From assembly GCA_002501695.1 (NCBI GenBank), contig DANZ01000072.1, positions 1-26,890 of the forward strand: DNA of 26,890 nt, given 5' to 3'. Each line of letters starts with the position of its first letter. Position 1 is the stretch's first letter. The DNA comes from Methanolobus sp. UBA474. GTDB lineage: Archaea; Halobacteriota; Methanosarcinia; Methanosarcinales; Methanosarcinaceae. Both the position numbers and the translations under genes were made by a program. Shown piece by piece: positions 15,965-23,874 of this stretch. The notes beneath the pieces were generated by a model, which was not told where the DNA came from, searched no databases, and saw only the letters and a program-made list of their open reading frames with translations.

Positions 15965-16813
15965 ATGACAGCTATCACCCTGATGATTATAATAGCGCCC
16001 GTTACCATCCTGTTAACCTTTATCGCCTACCACACACTGGTGCCTAAAGAGTACAGGATACTGAATGGGCGGCTACAGGAGTGCAGAAAGCCGTTAAAGA
16101 TGGCTTCCGAAGTGATTCCTTATCTTGCAATGGTATCTGCTGTGTACGTACTTGCCAAATCCCAGGAATATATCACAGCCTTACTGGATATAGCCCCAAC
16201 CTCCGGAATTGCGGATCTCATTCTTCTCATGGAAGGGAACACTGTCAGCTTATTTCAGACAATAGCGAGCCCTGCACTGACATATTTCAGTGCGTTCATA
16301 TACCTGTTCGGCTTTTCATTCCTGCTCATATTCACCTTTGTAGCTCTCATCTGTACCGGAAAGATATCCGTCCTGCAGGAATATGCGATTGCGGTCACAA
16401 TAGCATATCTCGCCGCTTTTCCTTTCCAGGTGCTTGCGCCGGTAAAGATCACGGGCTATACGCTGCCTAATGTAGTTCCCCTGTTATATGAGCTGAGTCC
16501 TGTGATACTGGAAGGGCTCAAGAGCGTGGACCCCTACTTCGACAACTGCTTCCCAAGCCTGCATGCAGCACTTTCTATCATCGCCATGCTGCTCATTGTC
16601 CTGAGGACCGACTTAAAGAAATATAAGGTAGTAGCTGTCCTGCTCACGGTCTCCATCCAGTTCACAATATTTTACTTAGGGATACACTGGATCACTGATT
16701 TCTTTGGCGGCCTCCTCCTTGCAGTTATAAGCTACGGTATTGCCATCCGTTACAGGGACAGAATAGTACGGAAAATGAAGGCATTCATGGAAACCGCGCA
16801 TACGGCGGAATAA
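15965..16813 (+). CDS. PAP2 family membrane phosphatase
   Basis: A 282-residue integral membrane protein with about six hydrophobic helices. The PAP2 phosphatase motifs are in the C-terminal half: DNCFPSLHAALS, with the His that donates a proton, and YLGIHWITDFFGG, with the nucleophilic His and the supporting Asp. The order and spacing match the PAP2 superfamily of lipid phosphatases and related transferases, which act on isoprenyl or archaeal lipid phosphates; the precise substrate cannot be read from sequence. The long N-terminal half with an outer loop (ALLDIAPTSGIADL) resembles the PAP2_3/Aur1-like group. It is followed after 26 bases by the MFS gene and is probably cotranscribed with it. 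Confidence 0.87.
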   Translation: MTAITLMIIIAPVTILLTFIAYHTLVPKEYRILNGRLQECRKPLKMASEVIPYLAMVSAVYVLAKSQEYITALLDIAPTSGIADLILLMEGNTVSLFQTIASPALTYFSAFIYLFGFSFLLIFTFVALICTGKISVLQEYAIAVTIAYLAAFPFQVLAPVKITGYTLPNVVPLLYELSPVILEGLKSVDPYFDNCFPSLHAALSIIAMLLIVLRTDLKKYKVVAVLLTVSIQFTIFYLGIHWITDFFGGLLLAVISYGIAIRYRDRIVRKMKAFMETAHTAE

Positions 16814-16839
16814 TAGGTCAGACCCAGGAATGCCTGAAA

Positions 16840-18066
16840 ATGCAAAAGCTACCGGTAGAACCTGAAAAAGCGAGCACTTTCTTCACAGGTGGTCTTGATC
16901 CTCAGCTTTACATACTTTCCCTTTCCAAATTGTTCAAAGATATGGGTACCGGGATGCTTGCCTTCCTGATACCGCTTTACATTATTGGTCTGGACAGTTC
17001 TCTTTTCGCATCCACTCCCCTTGTAGTGAAGGCAGGCATCGTGGCAACTGCTTTTGGCATATCCAATACGATATCTCAGCCGGTCATGGGCAAACTGTCC
17101 GACAGGATGGACCGCAGGAAATCCTTTATCCTTGCAGGAATGGCGGGTTTCACTATCCTTTCTTTCCTATATGCAAATACACGGCAGTTCGAATACGTGG
17201 TCCTTTTCCGCTTTATCCAGGGAATAACCGTGGGTGTGGCGGTACCTGCTATTGTGGCAATGGTGACCCATTTTTCCACAAGTCGGACAAGGGGTAAAGC
17301 CATAGGGATATATTCCTCCCTTCGGGGGCTGGGTTTTGGCAGCGGTCCCATTGTAGGAGGAGTCATTGTAAGCTACTACGGTTTTGTGTCAGCCTTCTAC
17401 GTATGTGCCTTTCTGGGTATTCTGAGCACATTGCTGATATTCTTCTTTGTAAACGAGCCGCATGGCAGCGCGCATAAAGAAATTCCAGATCACGTATCAG
17501 GCACCAATGATCCCCAGTTCATTGTACTTGCAATTGCAATGTTCATGATGATGGCAGGGATAATGATAATATTTGCTTTTCTTCCGGAGTATAAGATAAT
17601 GCTTAATGCAAGTGAGCTGCCGCTCAGTATGGCGGTCTCTGCTTATGTGTTTGTAAGGGTGCTTTTCCAGACCCCCATGGGTATCATCTCGGACAGGGTG
17701 GGAAGGAAAAAGATGGTTGCTTACGGACTGCTGTTAAATGTTCCTGTAGTCATAGGGCTTGGCTATGCAGGCAGTATAACGGAGCTTATAATCCTGCGTG
17801 CAGTACAGGGCATTTCCATGGCTGCGGTCGAGACCCCTGTCATGGCCCTGGCAGTAGAACTGACAGGTGGCAAAGCTGTAGGTTCAAAGGTGAGCATTAT
17901 AACTGCCGCGCAGGCCGGAGGCATGGCTCTGGGGCCGATAATGGGGGGACTGCTGGCAGGTTACGTTTCATTCCGGACGCCTTTCTACCTGTGCGGTGCG
18001 CTTATCCTGATGTCCTTTTTCCTAGTACTTGCAAAGGTGAAAGAGCCGGGGATAACTAATGGTTGA
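16840..18066 (+). CDS. Major facilitator superfamily transporter
   Basis: A 408-residue membrane protein with about twelve hydrophobic helices in two halves. The loop between helices 2 and 3 carries motif A, GKLSDRMDRRKS, and the matching loop in the second half reads GIISDRVGRKKM. The helix 5 region (SSLRGLGFGSGPIVGGVIVSYYG) resembles motif C of drug and metabolite antiporters, so export is more likely than uptake; the substrate is unknown. The ATG at 16840 is close to the end of the PAP2 gene. Its last eleven bases overlap the end of the response regulator gene on the other strand. Confidence 0.92.
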   Translation: MQKLPVEPEKASTFFTGGLDPQLYILSLSKLFKDMGTGMLAFLIPLYIIGLDSSLFASTPLVVKAGIVATAFGISNTISQPVMGKLSDRMDRRKSFILAGMAGFTILSFLYANTRQFEYVVLFRFIQGITVGVAVPAIVAMVTHFSTSRTRGKAIGIYSSLRGLGFGSGPIVGGVIVSYYGFVSAFYVCAFLGILSTLLIFFFVNEPHGSAHKEIPDHVSGTNDPQFIVLAIAMFMMMAGIMIIFAFLPEYKIMLNASELPLSMAVSAYVFVRVLFQTPMGIISDRVGRKKMVAYGLLLNVPVVIGLGYAGSITELIILRAVQGISMAAVETPVMALAVELTGGKAVGSKVSIITAAQAGGMALGPIMGGLLAGYVSFRTPFYLCGALILMSFFLVLAKVKEPGITNG

Positions 18067-18886
18067 TCTTATGGCCGTTCTCAGTATCCGGCATGTAACT
18101 TAAAAATGACTTCTCAAGGTCTCTTCTTTCCTTTATGTCGCAAAAGACAATGATAGCTCCCGTAGTCACATTATGGCTGTTCTTGATGGGTGAGCCGATG
18201 ACGTCGATAGGTATGTGATTATTCTCTTTGGATATAAGCACGGTTCCTTCACAAAGGCCATAGAAGGTACCCTCTTTCATGACTTTCTTCGTAGGGTTTA
18301 TCACTGCTTTCCCTGTGGTATCGCATATCACCCTGAATATACGGTCAATTGGTTCTCCCAATGCCTCTTCCAGCCTATAGCCGGTCAATGCCTGTGCCAT
18401 AGGGTTTATGTGCCTGACCCTTCCGGCAGCATCCGTGGAAATAATGGCATCTCCTACGTTCTCAAGCAGTGAGGTGACCCAGCTGTCATTCTCGAAGAGC
18501 TTCTCTTTTTCCAGCGCTCGCTTATGCAGTGCGATCTCTATATTTGTCCTGAGCTCCCTGTTGTCAAAAGGCTTCAATATGTGTCCGAAAGGTTCAGTCA
18601 TCTTTGCCCTGTGCAATGTTCTTTCATCAGAATATGCTGTGAGGTAGACTACAGGGATATTATAATTGCTATGTATCACAGAAGCGGCCTCAATGCCGTC
18701 AATATCTCCCCTGAGTACGATGTCCATCAGTACAAGATCAGGCTTATGTTTCCTTGCCATCTGTATGGCATCCTCTCCGGTTGACACCATGCAAGGCACT
18801 ATATATCCATAACTTTCCAGGCTGTGCTTGATGTCCAGGGCGACTATTTTCTCATCTTCGACGATCAATATCTTTTCACTTGCCAT
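18056..18886 (-). CDS. Response regulator, receiver plus PAS domain
   Basis: A 276-residue protein: an N-terminal receiver (residues 4-120) with acidic pocket Glu10-Asp11, phospho-accepting Asp55 in LVLMD, Thr83 and Lys105; then a short helical linker and a PAS domain (about 135-260; WVTSLLENVGDAIISTDAAGRV to FCDIKERRDLE). There is no DNA-binding or enzyme domain, so output must be through protein contact, as often in methanogens (inference). The ATG at 18886 shares its first base with the TGA of the upstream kinase (TGATG), a sign of coupled translation and of the two being partners. An in-frame TTG one codon earlier is less likely. Confidence 0.93.
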   Translation of the reverse strand: MASEKILIVEDEKIVALDIKHSLESYGYIVPCMVSTGEDAIQMARKHKPDLVLMDIVLRGDIDGIEAASVIHSNYNIPVVYLTAYSDERTLHRAKMTEPFGHILKPFDNRELRTNIEIALHKRALEKEKLFENDSWVTSLLENVGDAIISTDAAGRVRHINPMAQALTGYRLEEALGEPIDRIFRVICDTTGKAVINPTKKVMKEGTFYGLCEGTVLISKENNHIPIDVIGSPIKNSHNVTTGAIIVFCDIKERRDLEKSFLSYMPDTENGHKINH

Positions 18887-20922
18887 CAACAGTCCCTTCT
18901 TACATAGGAAAGTTCCTTGAACGTTATTCTGAATTCTGTACCTTTGTCCCTATAAAGCTCTATCTTTCCATCTATCTGCTCTACAAGCGAGTTCACCAGT
19001 TGCATACCGAGTGAATCCGTGTTCCTGAAATCGATATGCTCGGGAAATCCTGTTCCATCGTCGCTGATCTTAAGGACGAAATTATCTCCCTCCGGATATA
19101 TCTCTATTGATATTTTTCCCGGACCTTTATGGAAAGCATGTTTCAGGGAGTTTGATGTAATTTCGTTGATTATCAGGCCGAGGGGAATAGATGTGTCTAT
19201 TTCAAATATTACGTTTTTAATATTTAAATTGATTTGGACCTCATTCCGGGAAAAGCCGTAGGAACTTACAAGATATTCCACCAGGCTCCTTATATAATCA
19301 TGCAGGTTCACTGTTTCCATGTCCTCGGACTGGCAGAGCTTTTCGTGCGCCAATGCCATGGACCTTGCGCGGTGCTGGCTCTCCCTGAATGCCTCGATGA
19401 CTTCCCTGTCCCTGAATTTTCGGGACTGGAGGTTAAGGAGACTGGAGATGACCTGCAGGTTGTTCTTGACCCTGTGATGTATTTCCCTTAACAGTATATC
19501 TTTTTTGCGCGCTTCTTCTGCTTTCTTTATATCAGTGATGTCCTTTACTACGGACATTACCTCATCCTCCCCGCTTACAACAATACGCGCCTCAAAATAT
19601 CTCATATCGCCTTTTACAGGCAGCTGGTATTGCATGGTCTGCATTTTACCTGTGTTCAGCACTTCTTCTATGATGTTAAGTTTCTTACTCGCAATGTCTC
19701 CGGGCAGCACATCCTCGATCATTATACCCGGAAGCCTGTCCGGGGACTCGTAAAGGCATTCTTCGGTAGATAACTTATAATTGCATATTGTCCCGTCTCT
19801 TCTTATCTGGAATACCATATCCGGCATAGCCTGGATTATAGCTTTTATGGTTGCATCTTTTTTAAGGACGAGTTGCCCTGATTGTTCGAGCGACTCAAGA
19901 AGCAAGTTCATGGAGCTGCTTAGATATGATATTTCGTCATCGCCTTCCTCATAGATGCGCCTGGAAAGATCCCTGCTTTCTCCTATATCCTTTATGTTCC
20001 TGCTGAGAGCTTTCAGCCGCGAGAAGAATGAATCTTCAAGCAGGTAAAGGGTGACAGACCCAAAAACACCAGCGACAAGCAACAGGGCCAGTAATAAGTA
20101 GGTCATGGTTGCTTTTCCCTGATGATGTATGGTGCGGGGGCTGGTTACCTCCAGAACAAGTGCAGGCTGACCATAGATATCATTTAGTGGGATACTTCCT
20201 GAGATCGTACTTTCGTTCATCAGCCCTAAAAAAATCTCCTCTCCGGAGGCAAGCCTGGGTCCTGCAGTTTCATGCAGCTCCTCAGATTCTTCTGCGACCA
20301 GCACTTTCACTGAGAGGCTTGTCCTGTCAGCAAGAATATCATATTCGGTCCGATCAAGGAAGCGCCCCATCAGGATGGTACCTCCTGCAGGGCTGCGTCC
20401 ACTGTCTTTGACAATGGGCTGGGATGTCAGCATAACGGGGGAATCTGCAAGATATAGCAATCCTGTCTTCCTGCTGTCTGCATTTTCATGCTCCAGCAGA
20501 TATCTGTTCTCCTCAAGATGGGCGATAAGGATATGGGGCGGCGGGACCTGTATCCCTTTTTGCAGGTCCATTCCTTTAGAATATACCAGGGTACCTGACC
20601 TATCATAGAATAGCACAAAGCTGATATTGTGGTCAATGAACTTCTCGTCCGCGAGGTAGTTGGCTATATAGCTGCTGTTCCTGTAAGGAACGAAGTAGTA
20701 TGTTTCATTCCACACTGCCCAGTCTGCCGCTTTTTTCTCAAGTTCCTCCATATCCCAGTACAAGGAACTCTTTGCGTTTTGCACGTCCTTCTTCAGTTCA
20801 TCTCTCTCAAGCTGATCGAAACTGTTTGATATGACTATCTGGGAAATGAGGAACAGCACGATGACCAGTCCTGCAAGTGTAGTACCAAGGGTTACAGTAG
20901 TTTTTCTGCGTAAAGAAGTCAT
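18886..20922 (-). CDS. CHASE4-HAMP-PAS sensor histidine kinase (HisKA_2 type)
   Basis: A 678-residue kinase. A membrane helix (about 10-32) is followed by an extracellular CHASE4-like sensor (about 40-270) with the typical DWAVWNETYYF, a second membrane helix (about 273-296), a HAMP linker (SRNIKDIGESRDLSRR to LLLESLEQ), a PAS domain (about 355-465), a HisKA_2 dimerisation domain with REIHHRVKNNLQVISSLLNLQ (His482 or His483 accepts phosphate) and a HATPase domain (NEITSNSLKHAF, SDDGTGFPEH, SLGMQLV). All catalytic boxes are present. It is translationally coupled to the REC-PAS regulator that follows. The ligand of CHASE4 domains is not known. The ribosome site before the ATG at 20922 is weak. 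Confidence 0.95.
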   Translation of the reverse strand: MTSLRRKTTVTLGTTLAGLVIVLFLISQIVISNSFDQLERDELKKDVQNAKSSLYWDMEELEKKAADWAVWNETYYFVPYRNSSYIANYLADEKFIDHNISFVLFYDRSGTLVYSKGMDLQKGIQVPPPHILIAHLEENRYLLEHENADSRKTGLLYLADSPVMLTSQPIVKDSGRSPAGGTILMGRFLDRTEYDILADRTSLSVKVLVAEESEELHETAGPRLASGEEIFLGLMNESTISGSIPLNDIYGQPALVLEVTSPRTIHHQGKATMTYLLLALLLVAGVFGSVTLYLLEDSFFSRLKALSRNIKDIGESRDLSRRIYEEGDDEISYLSSSMNLLLESLEQSGQLVLKKDATIKAIIQAMPDMVFQIRRDGTICNYKLSTEECLYESPDRLPGIMIEDVLPGDIASKKLNIIEEVLNTGKMQTMQYQLPVKGDMRYFEARIVVSGEDEVMSVVKDITDIKKAEEARKKDILLREIHHRVKNNLQVISSLLNLQSRKFRDREVIEAFRESQHRARSMALAHEKLCQSEDMETVNLHDYIRSLVEYLVSSYGFSRNEVQINLNIKNVIFEIDTSIPLGLIINEITSNSLKHAFHKGPGKISIEIYPEGDNFVLKISDDGTGFPEHIDFRNTDSLGMQLVNSLVEQIDGKIELYRDKGTEFRITFKELSYVRRDC

Positions 20923-21100
20923 ATATCGGCACGGTCCTGACTTTTATAATAATATGGGGCCCCGCATACAACTGCTTATTTCATTATCCATATTTTATAA
21001 AAGTATTAAGTTATGCTATTTGCGATTATATATATTTTTCTATCTTAATCGGGTGCAGCAGCTGATCCGTGCGCTGTTATCACGACTTATATAAAAATAT
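20923..21100 (-). promoter_or_regulatory. Promoter region of the two-component operon
   Basis: No gene lies here. On the minus strand two box A-like elements occur: CTTTTATAAAATA (about 20992-21004), giving a leader of about 50 bases, and AAAAATATATATAATC (about 21024-21039), giving a leader of about 85 bases. A GGGGCCCC palindrome lies between these and the gene. I cannot tell which element is used. Confidence 0.4.
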
Positions 21101-21145
21101 ATTTAAAAAAGAAGGGAATTTGCCGGTCACCTCGGAAGAATTCCC
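21101..21145 (-). terminator. Terminator downstream of tldE
   Basis: On the minus strand GGGAATT (21145-21139) pairs with AATTCCC (21120-21114) around an 18-base loop and is followed by TTCTTTTTTAAATATATTTTT. It lies about 28 bases after the stop codon of the 21173 gene and fits a terminator of the protease genes. Confidence 0.65.
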
Positions 21146-21172
21146 GCATACGATCTGCTATTTAGCACTAAC

Positions 21173-22486
21173 TTACCCTACGACACTCATTCCCGGGATC
21201 CTGACAGAAGGGGTGATGATCCCTCCTACCTTGCGTATGTCCGTACCTGCGCCGTTGATGCTGGTCAGCATCTCGAATATATTGCCTGATATCATCAGGG
21301 ACCTTACCGGTTTGTCTATCTGCCCGTCCTTAATAGTGAAAGCGTTCCGGGCCTCTACGGAAAAATCACCGGATATCGCATTGGCAGTGTGGGCGCCAAT
21401 AACCGTATTCACGTAGATGCCTTTATCAGTGTCTGCAATCACATCAAGACCAGGGTAATCGATAATGAAATTCCTGGGGCCGACAGACGGTGTCGAGAAG
21501 TATGAGCCTCGTGAAGCGTTTCCCGTGCTTTTCACATTGTCCTTGCCTGCGGTATAGGTGTCATAAAGATAAGACCTGAAAATGCCATCCTTCACAACCT
21601 CTGTTCTTTGTGATGGCACGCCCTCGTCATCGGACCTGCTTGTATCGATCCCGCCCTCCAGTAATCCGTCATCGGTTATCGAGATCCTTTCAGTGGCTAT
21701 CTGCTCTCCTATCCTGCCTTTAAGGTTGGAGCGTCCCTTCTGAACGTTATCAGCATCTATAGAAGGTATGAACGTGCTTCCCAGCAGGTCTGCGAATGCG
21801 AATGGGTGGAGGATGACATCTGTCCTCTGTGGCTCTATCGATATTCCATGCTGTGAACTCCGGGCAAGTTCTGCCGCATTTTTGCCAATTGCAGCAAAAT
21901 CGAGATCATTGTTCCGGGATATAGCAAAGTCATAAGCAGTAGACACATCCCCTTTTGTGGTGATGACATCGGCAAATCCTGATATGCCTGTAGAGCTTTC
22001 TTCTACCTCTACGCCATTAGTATTCATTATCAGGCGCTTTCCATAACTGCGGGAGAAACTGCCTGAGGTCACGATGACTCCCGGGACCGTTCCTGCCCCT
22101 TCGATCATCCTCACGGTCTGCAGAAGGCATGCATCGAGTTCCATTTGCTCCAGCTCAGGGTCCATTACGCCCGATACTTCCGGATACTTGCTTGCTGATG
22201 GCAATGCTATCCAATCAGGATCCCTCTCGCGGACCCTGGCCGACCTGACCGCACTTCTGGCTGCATCTTCAATATGGCTTATGATGTTAGTACTTGCAAA
22301 GCCGACAGCTCCGTTGACGATGGCGCGGATGCCAAGTCCCTGTGAGATATTCTCCTTTGCACCTTCTATCTCGTTCTTGCGGATATCCACCGATGTCTTA
22401 TGATCCTCAACAAGCAGGATCTCAGCTTCGTCGGCACCCTCCTCCATCGCAGCTTTGAGGCCTTTGCGTGCAAGCTCGTACATCAT
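21173..22486 (-). CDS. tldE: TldE/PmbA-like peptidase partner subunit
   Basis: A protein of about 437 residues of the TldD/PmbA family, without the HExxxH metal motif found in its upstream neighbour, which identifies it as the TldE-type subunit. In bacteria TldD and TldE form a heterodimer that enters unfolded peptides into one metal site; in archaea its substrates are unknown. Visible family features are the N-terminal EILLVEDHKTSVDIRKNEIEG region, GLGIRAIVNGAVGFAST, VILHPFAFADLLGS and the C-terminal AISGDFSVEARNAF. Three ATGs in a row (22489, 22486, 22483) overlap or abut the tldD stop; I chose the second, seven bases after GGGTG. The two genes are clearly translationally coupled. Confidence 0.92.
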   Translation of the reverse strand: MMYELARKGLKAAMEEGADEAEILLVEDHKTSVDIRKNEIEGAKENISQGLGIRAIVNGAVGFASTNIISHIEDAARSAVRSARVRERDPDWIALPSASKYPEVSGVMDPELEQMELDACLLQTVRMIEGAGTVPGVIVTSGSFSRSYGKRLIMNTNGVEVEESSTGISGFADVITTKGDVSTAYDFAISRNNDLDFAAIGKNAAELARSSQHGISIEPQRTDVILHPFAFADLLGSTFIPSIDADNVQKGRSNLKGRIGEQIATERISITDDGLLEGGIDTSRSDDEGVPSQRTEVVKDGIFRSYLYDTYTAGKDNVKSTGNASRGSYFSTPSVGPRNFIIDYPGLDVIADTDKGIYVNTVIGAHTANAISGDFSVEARNAFTIKDGQIDKPVRSLMISGNIFEMLTSINGAGTDIRKVGGIITPSVRIPGMSVVG

Positions 22487-23817
22487 CATGCACCACCCAC
22501 CAGGGCCTCGGAGACCATAAGGTGGGGTGAGCCATCTGTCACTGGTACCAGTTGTCCGCCTTTGCCGCATCTGCCTGAATTGAGAGTAAGGTCATTGCCA
22601 ACCATTCTTACATTGTTCAGTATCTCGAGGGTCTTGCCTGAAAGTGAGACGTCCCTGATCAGGGATGTAAGTTTACCGTTCTCTATAAGGTAGCCCTTTT
22701 CGGCATTGAACTGGAACACTCCTTCCCCGGTGTTGACCTGTCCGCCCCTGGAGCCTATAAGATATACGCCATTGCGGATCTCTTCCAGCATTTCCTCCAG
22801 TGTGGAGTTACCGTTATCGATATAAGTGTTACTCATCCTTACAATAGGCTTCGCATGGCCCTGCGCCCTGCAGTGCCCGGGCTGTCCCCCGAGCTTTGCA
22901 GCTGTTTCCCTTGAATGCAGATATGAATCGAATACTCCGTCCCTGATGATAACGGTCTTTTGGGATTGCGTTCCCTCATCATCAAATGGGAAAAATCCAT
23001 ACTCATGCAATGTCGGGTCGTCGATGATATTTATAAGGGGTGAAGCTATCTGCTGTCCTATCCTGTTCTCAAGTATGGAGCTGCCTTCAAGCACAAGGTC
23101 GGCTTCGGAAGCATGCCCAACCGCCTCATGCGCGAACACGCCTGCGAGCTCAGGGTCAAGTATTACCGGCATATTCCCGCCTTTTGCAGGTTTTGCATCC
23201 AGTAATTCCAGAGCCGTTCTTGCTGCCGACTCCGCAAGCTTAAAAGCATCGTGTTTTTCAAATATCTCATACCCGGTAACTCCGAACCTGCTCTCCCTTC
23301 CTGCCTGATACATGCCCTCTCTGGATGCAACGGCACTTATGGCAAAACCGGTCCTCATAAGTTCATATTCTCCCTCGATACCTGTGGAATCGGTATATAA
23401 TACCTTATACGAAGACTCGCTGTAGACAGCGCTGGTGCTGGAGATGCCGTCTATCTTTGCCCGATTCCCGATCTCCTTTAGCAGCTTTACTTTCTCCTCG
23501 AGGGAAATATCCCTGGGATCGATCCTGACATGCGGCATGTTCCTGGCAACAGGCTTTGAGATATCGAGGATGTCCACCTTTTCCTTGGGTGACCTTTCAT
23601 CCATCCCAACTGCAAGCTCTGAAGCTGCACCAATTGCTTTGTTCAGGTCGAAGTCACCGTCCACCGAAGTATATCCCCAGGAGCCCCTGCTCAGGGCACG
23701 CACGCCGGCTCCCTTTGTGTAATTCTCTGATACTTCCTTTATGTTCCCGTTATCGAGGACGATCGATGTTGTTGTCCCTTCAATTATCTTTGCATCGAAA
23801 AAGTCGACCCTATACAT
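22486..23817 (-). CDS. tldD: TldD-like metallopeptidase subunit
   Basis: The catalytic subunit of the TldD/TldE peptidase, 443 residues. The metal site HEAVGHASEADLVLEG gives His230, Glu231 and His235 (HExxxH), with a third ligand expected in the C-terminal GHCRAQGHAKP region. Other family marks are GVRALSRGSWGYTSVDGD near the start and GGQVNTGEGVFQFNAEKGYLIENGKLT near the end. Homologues mature peptide antibiotics such as microcins and degrade unfolded peptides; no target can be named here. The ATG at 23817 is preceded by GGGAG. The gene starts 46 bases after lonB on the same strand and overlaps tldE. Confidence 0.95.
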   Translation of the reverse strand: MYRVDFFDAKIIEGTTTSIVLDNGNIKEVSENYTKGAGVRALSRGSWGYTSVDGDFDLNKAIGAASELAVGMDERSPKEKVDILDISKPVARNMPHVRIDPRDISLEEKVKLLKEIGNRAKIDGISSTSAVYSESSYKVLYTDSTGIEGEYELMRTGFAISAVASREGMYQAGRESRFGVTGYEIFEKHDAFKLAESAARTALELLDAKPAKGGNMPVILDPELAGVFAHEAVGHASEADLVLEGSSILENRIGQQIASPLINIIDDPTLHEYGFFPFDDEGTQSQKTVIIRDGVFDSYLHSRETAAKLGGQPGHCRAQGHAKPIVRMSNTYIDNGNSTLEEMLEEIRNGVYLIGSRGGQVNTGEGVFQFNAEKGYLIENGKLTSLIRDVSLSGKTLEILNNVRMVGNDLTLNSGRCGKGGQLVPVTDGSPHLMVSEALVGGA

Positions 23818-23874
23818 ATTATATACTCCCTGAAATATACTCCCAAAATAGCAGAGTCCCTGTTCATACAGGGA
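23818..23874 (-). promoter_or_regulatory. Hairpin over the lonB stop codon and repeat before tldD
   Basis: TCCCTGT (23857-23863) and ACAGGGA (23868-23874) form a perfect seven-base stem whose four-base loop contains the lonB stop codon. After it on the minus strand GGGAGTATAT occurs twice, 14 bases apart; the second copy contributes the tldD ribosome site, the first contains a TATA-like run. The hairpin may be a partial terminator or a stability element separating lonB from tldDE. The T-tract is weak. Confidence 0.4.
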
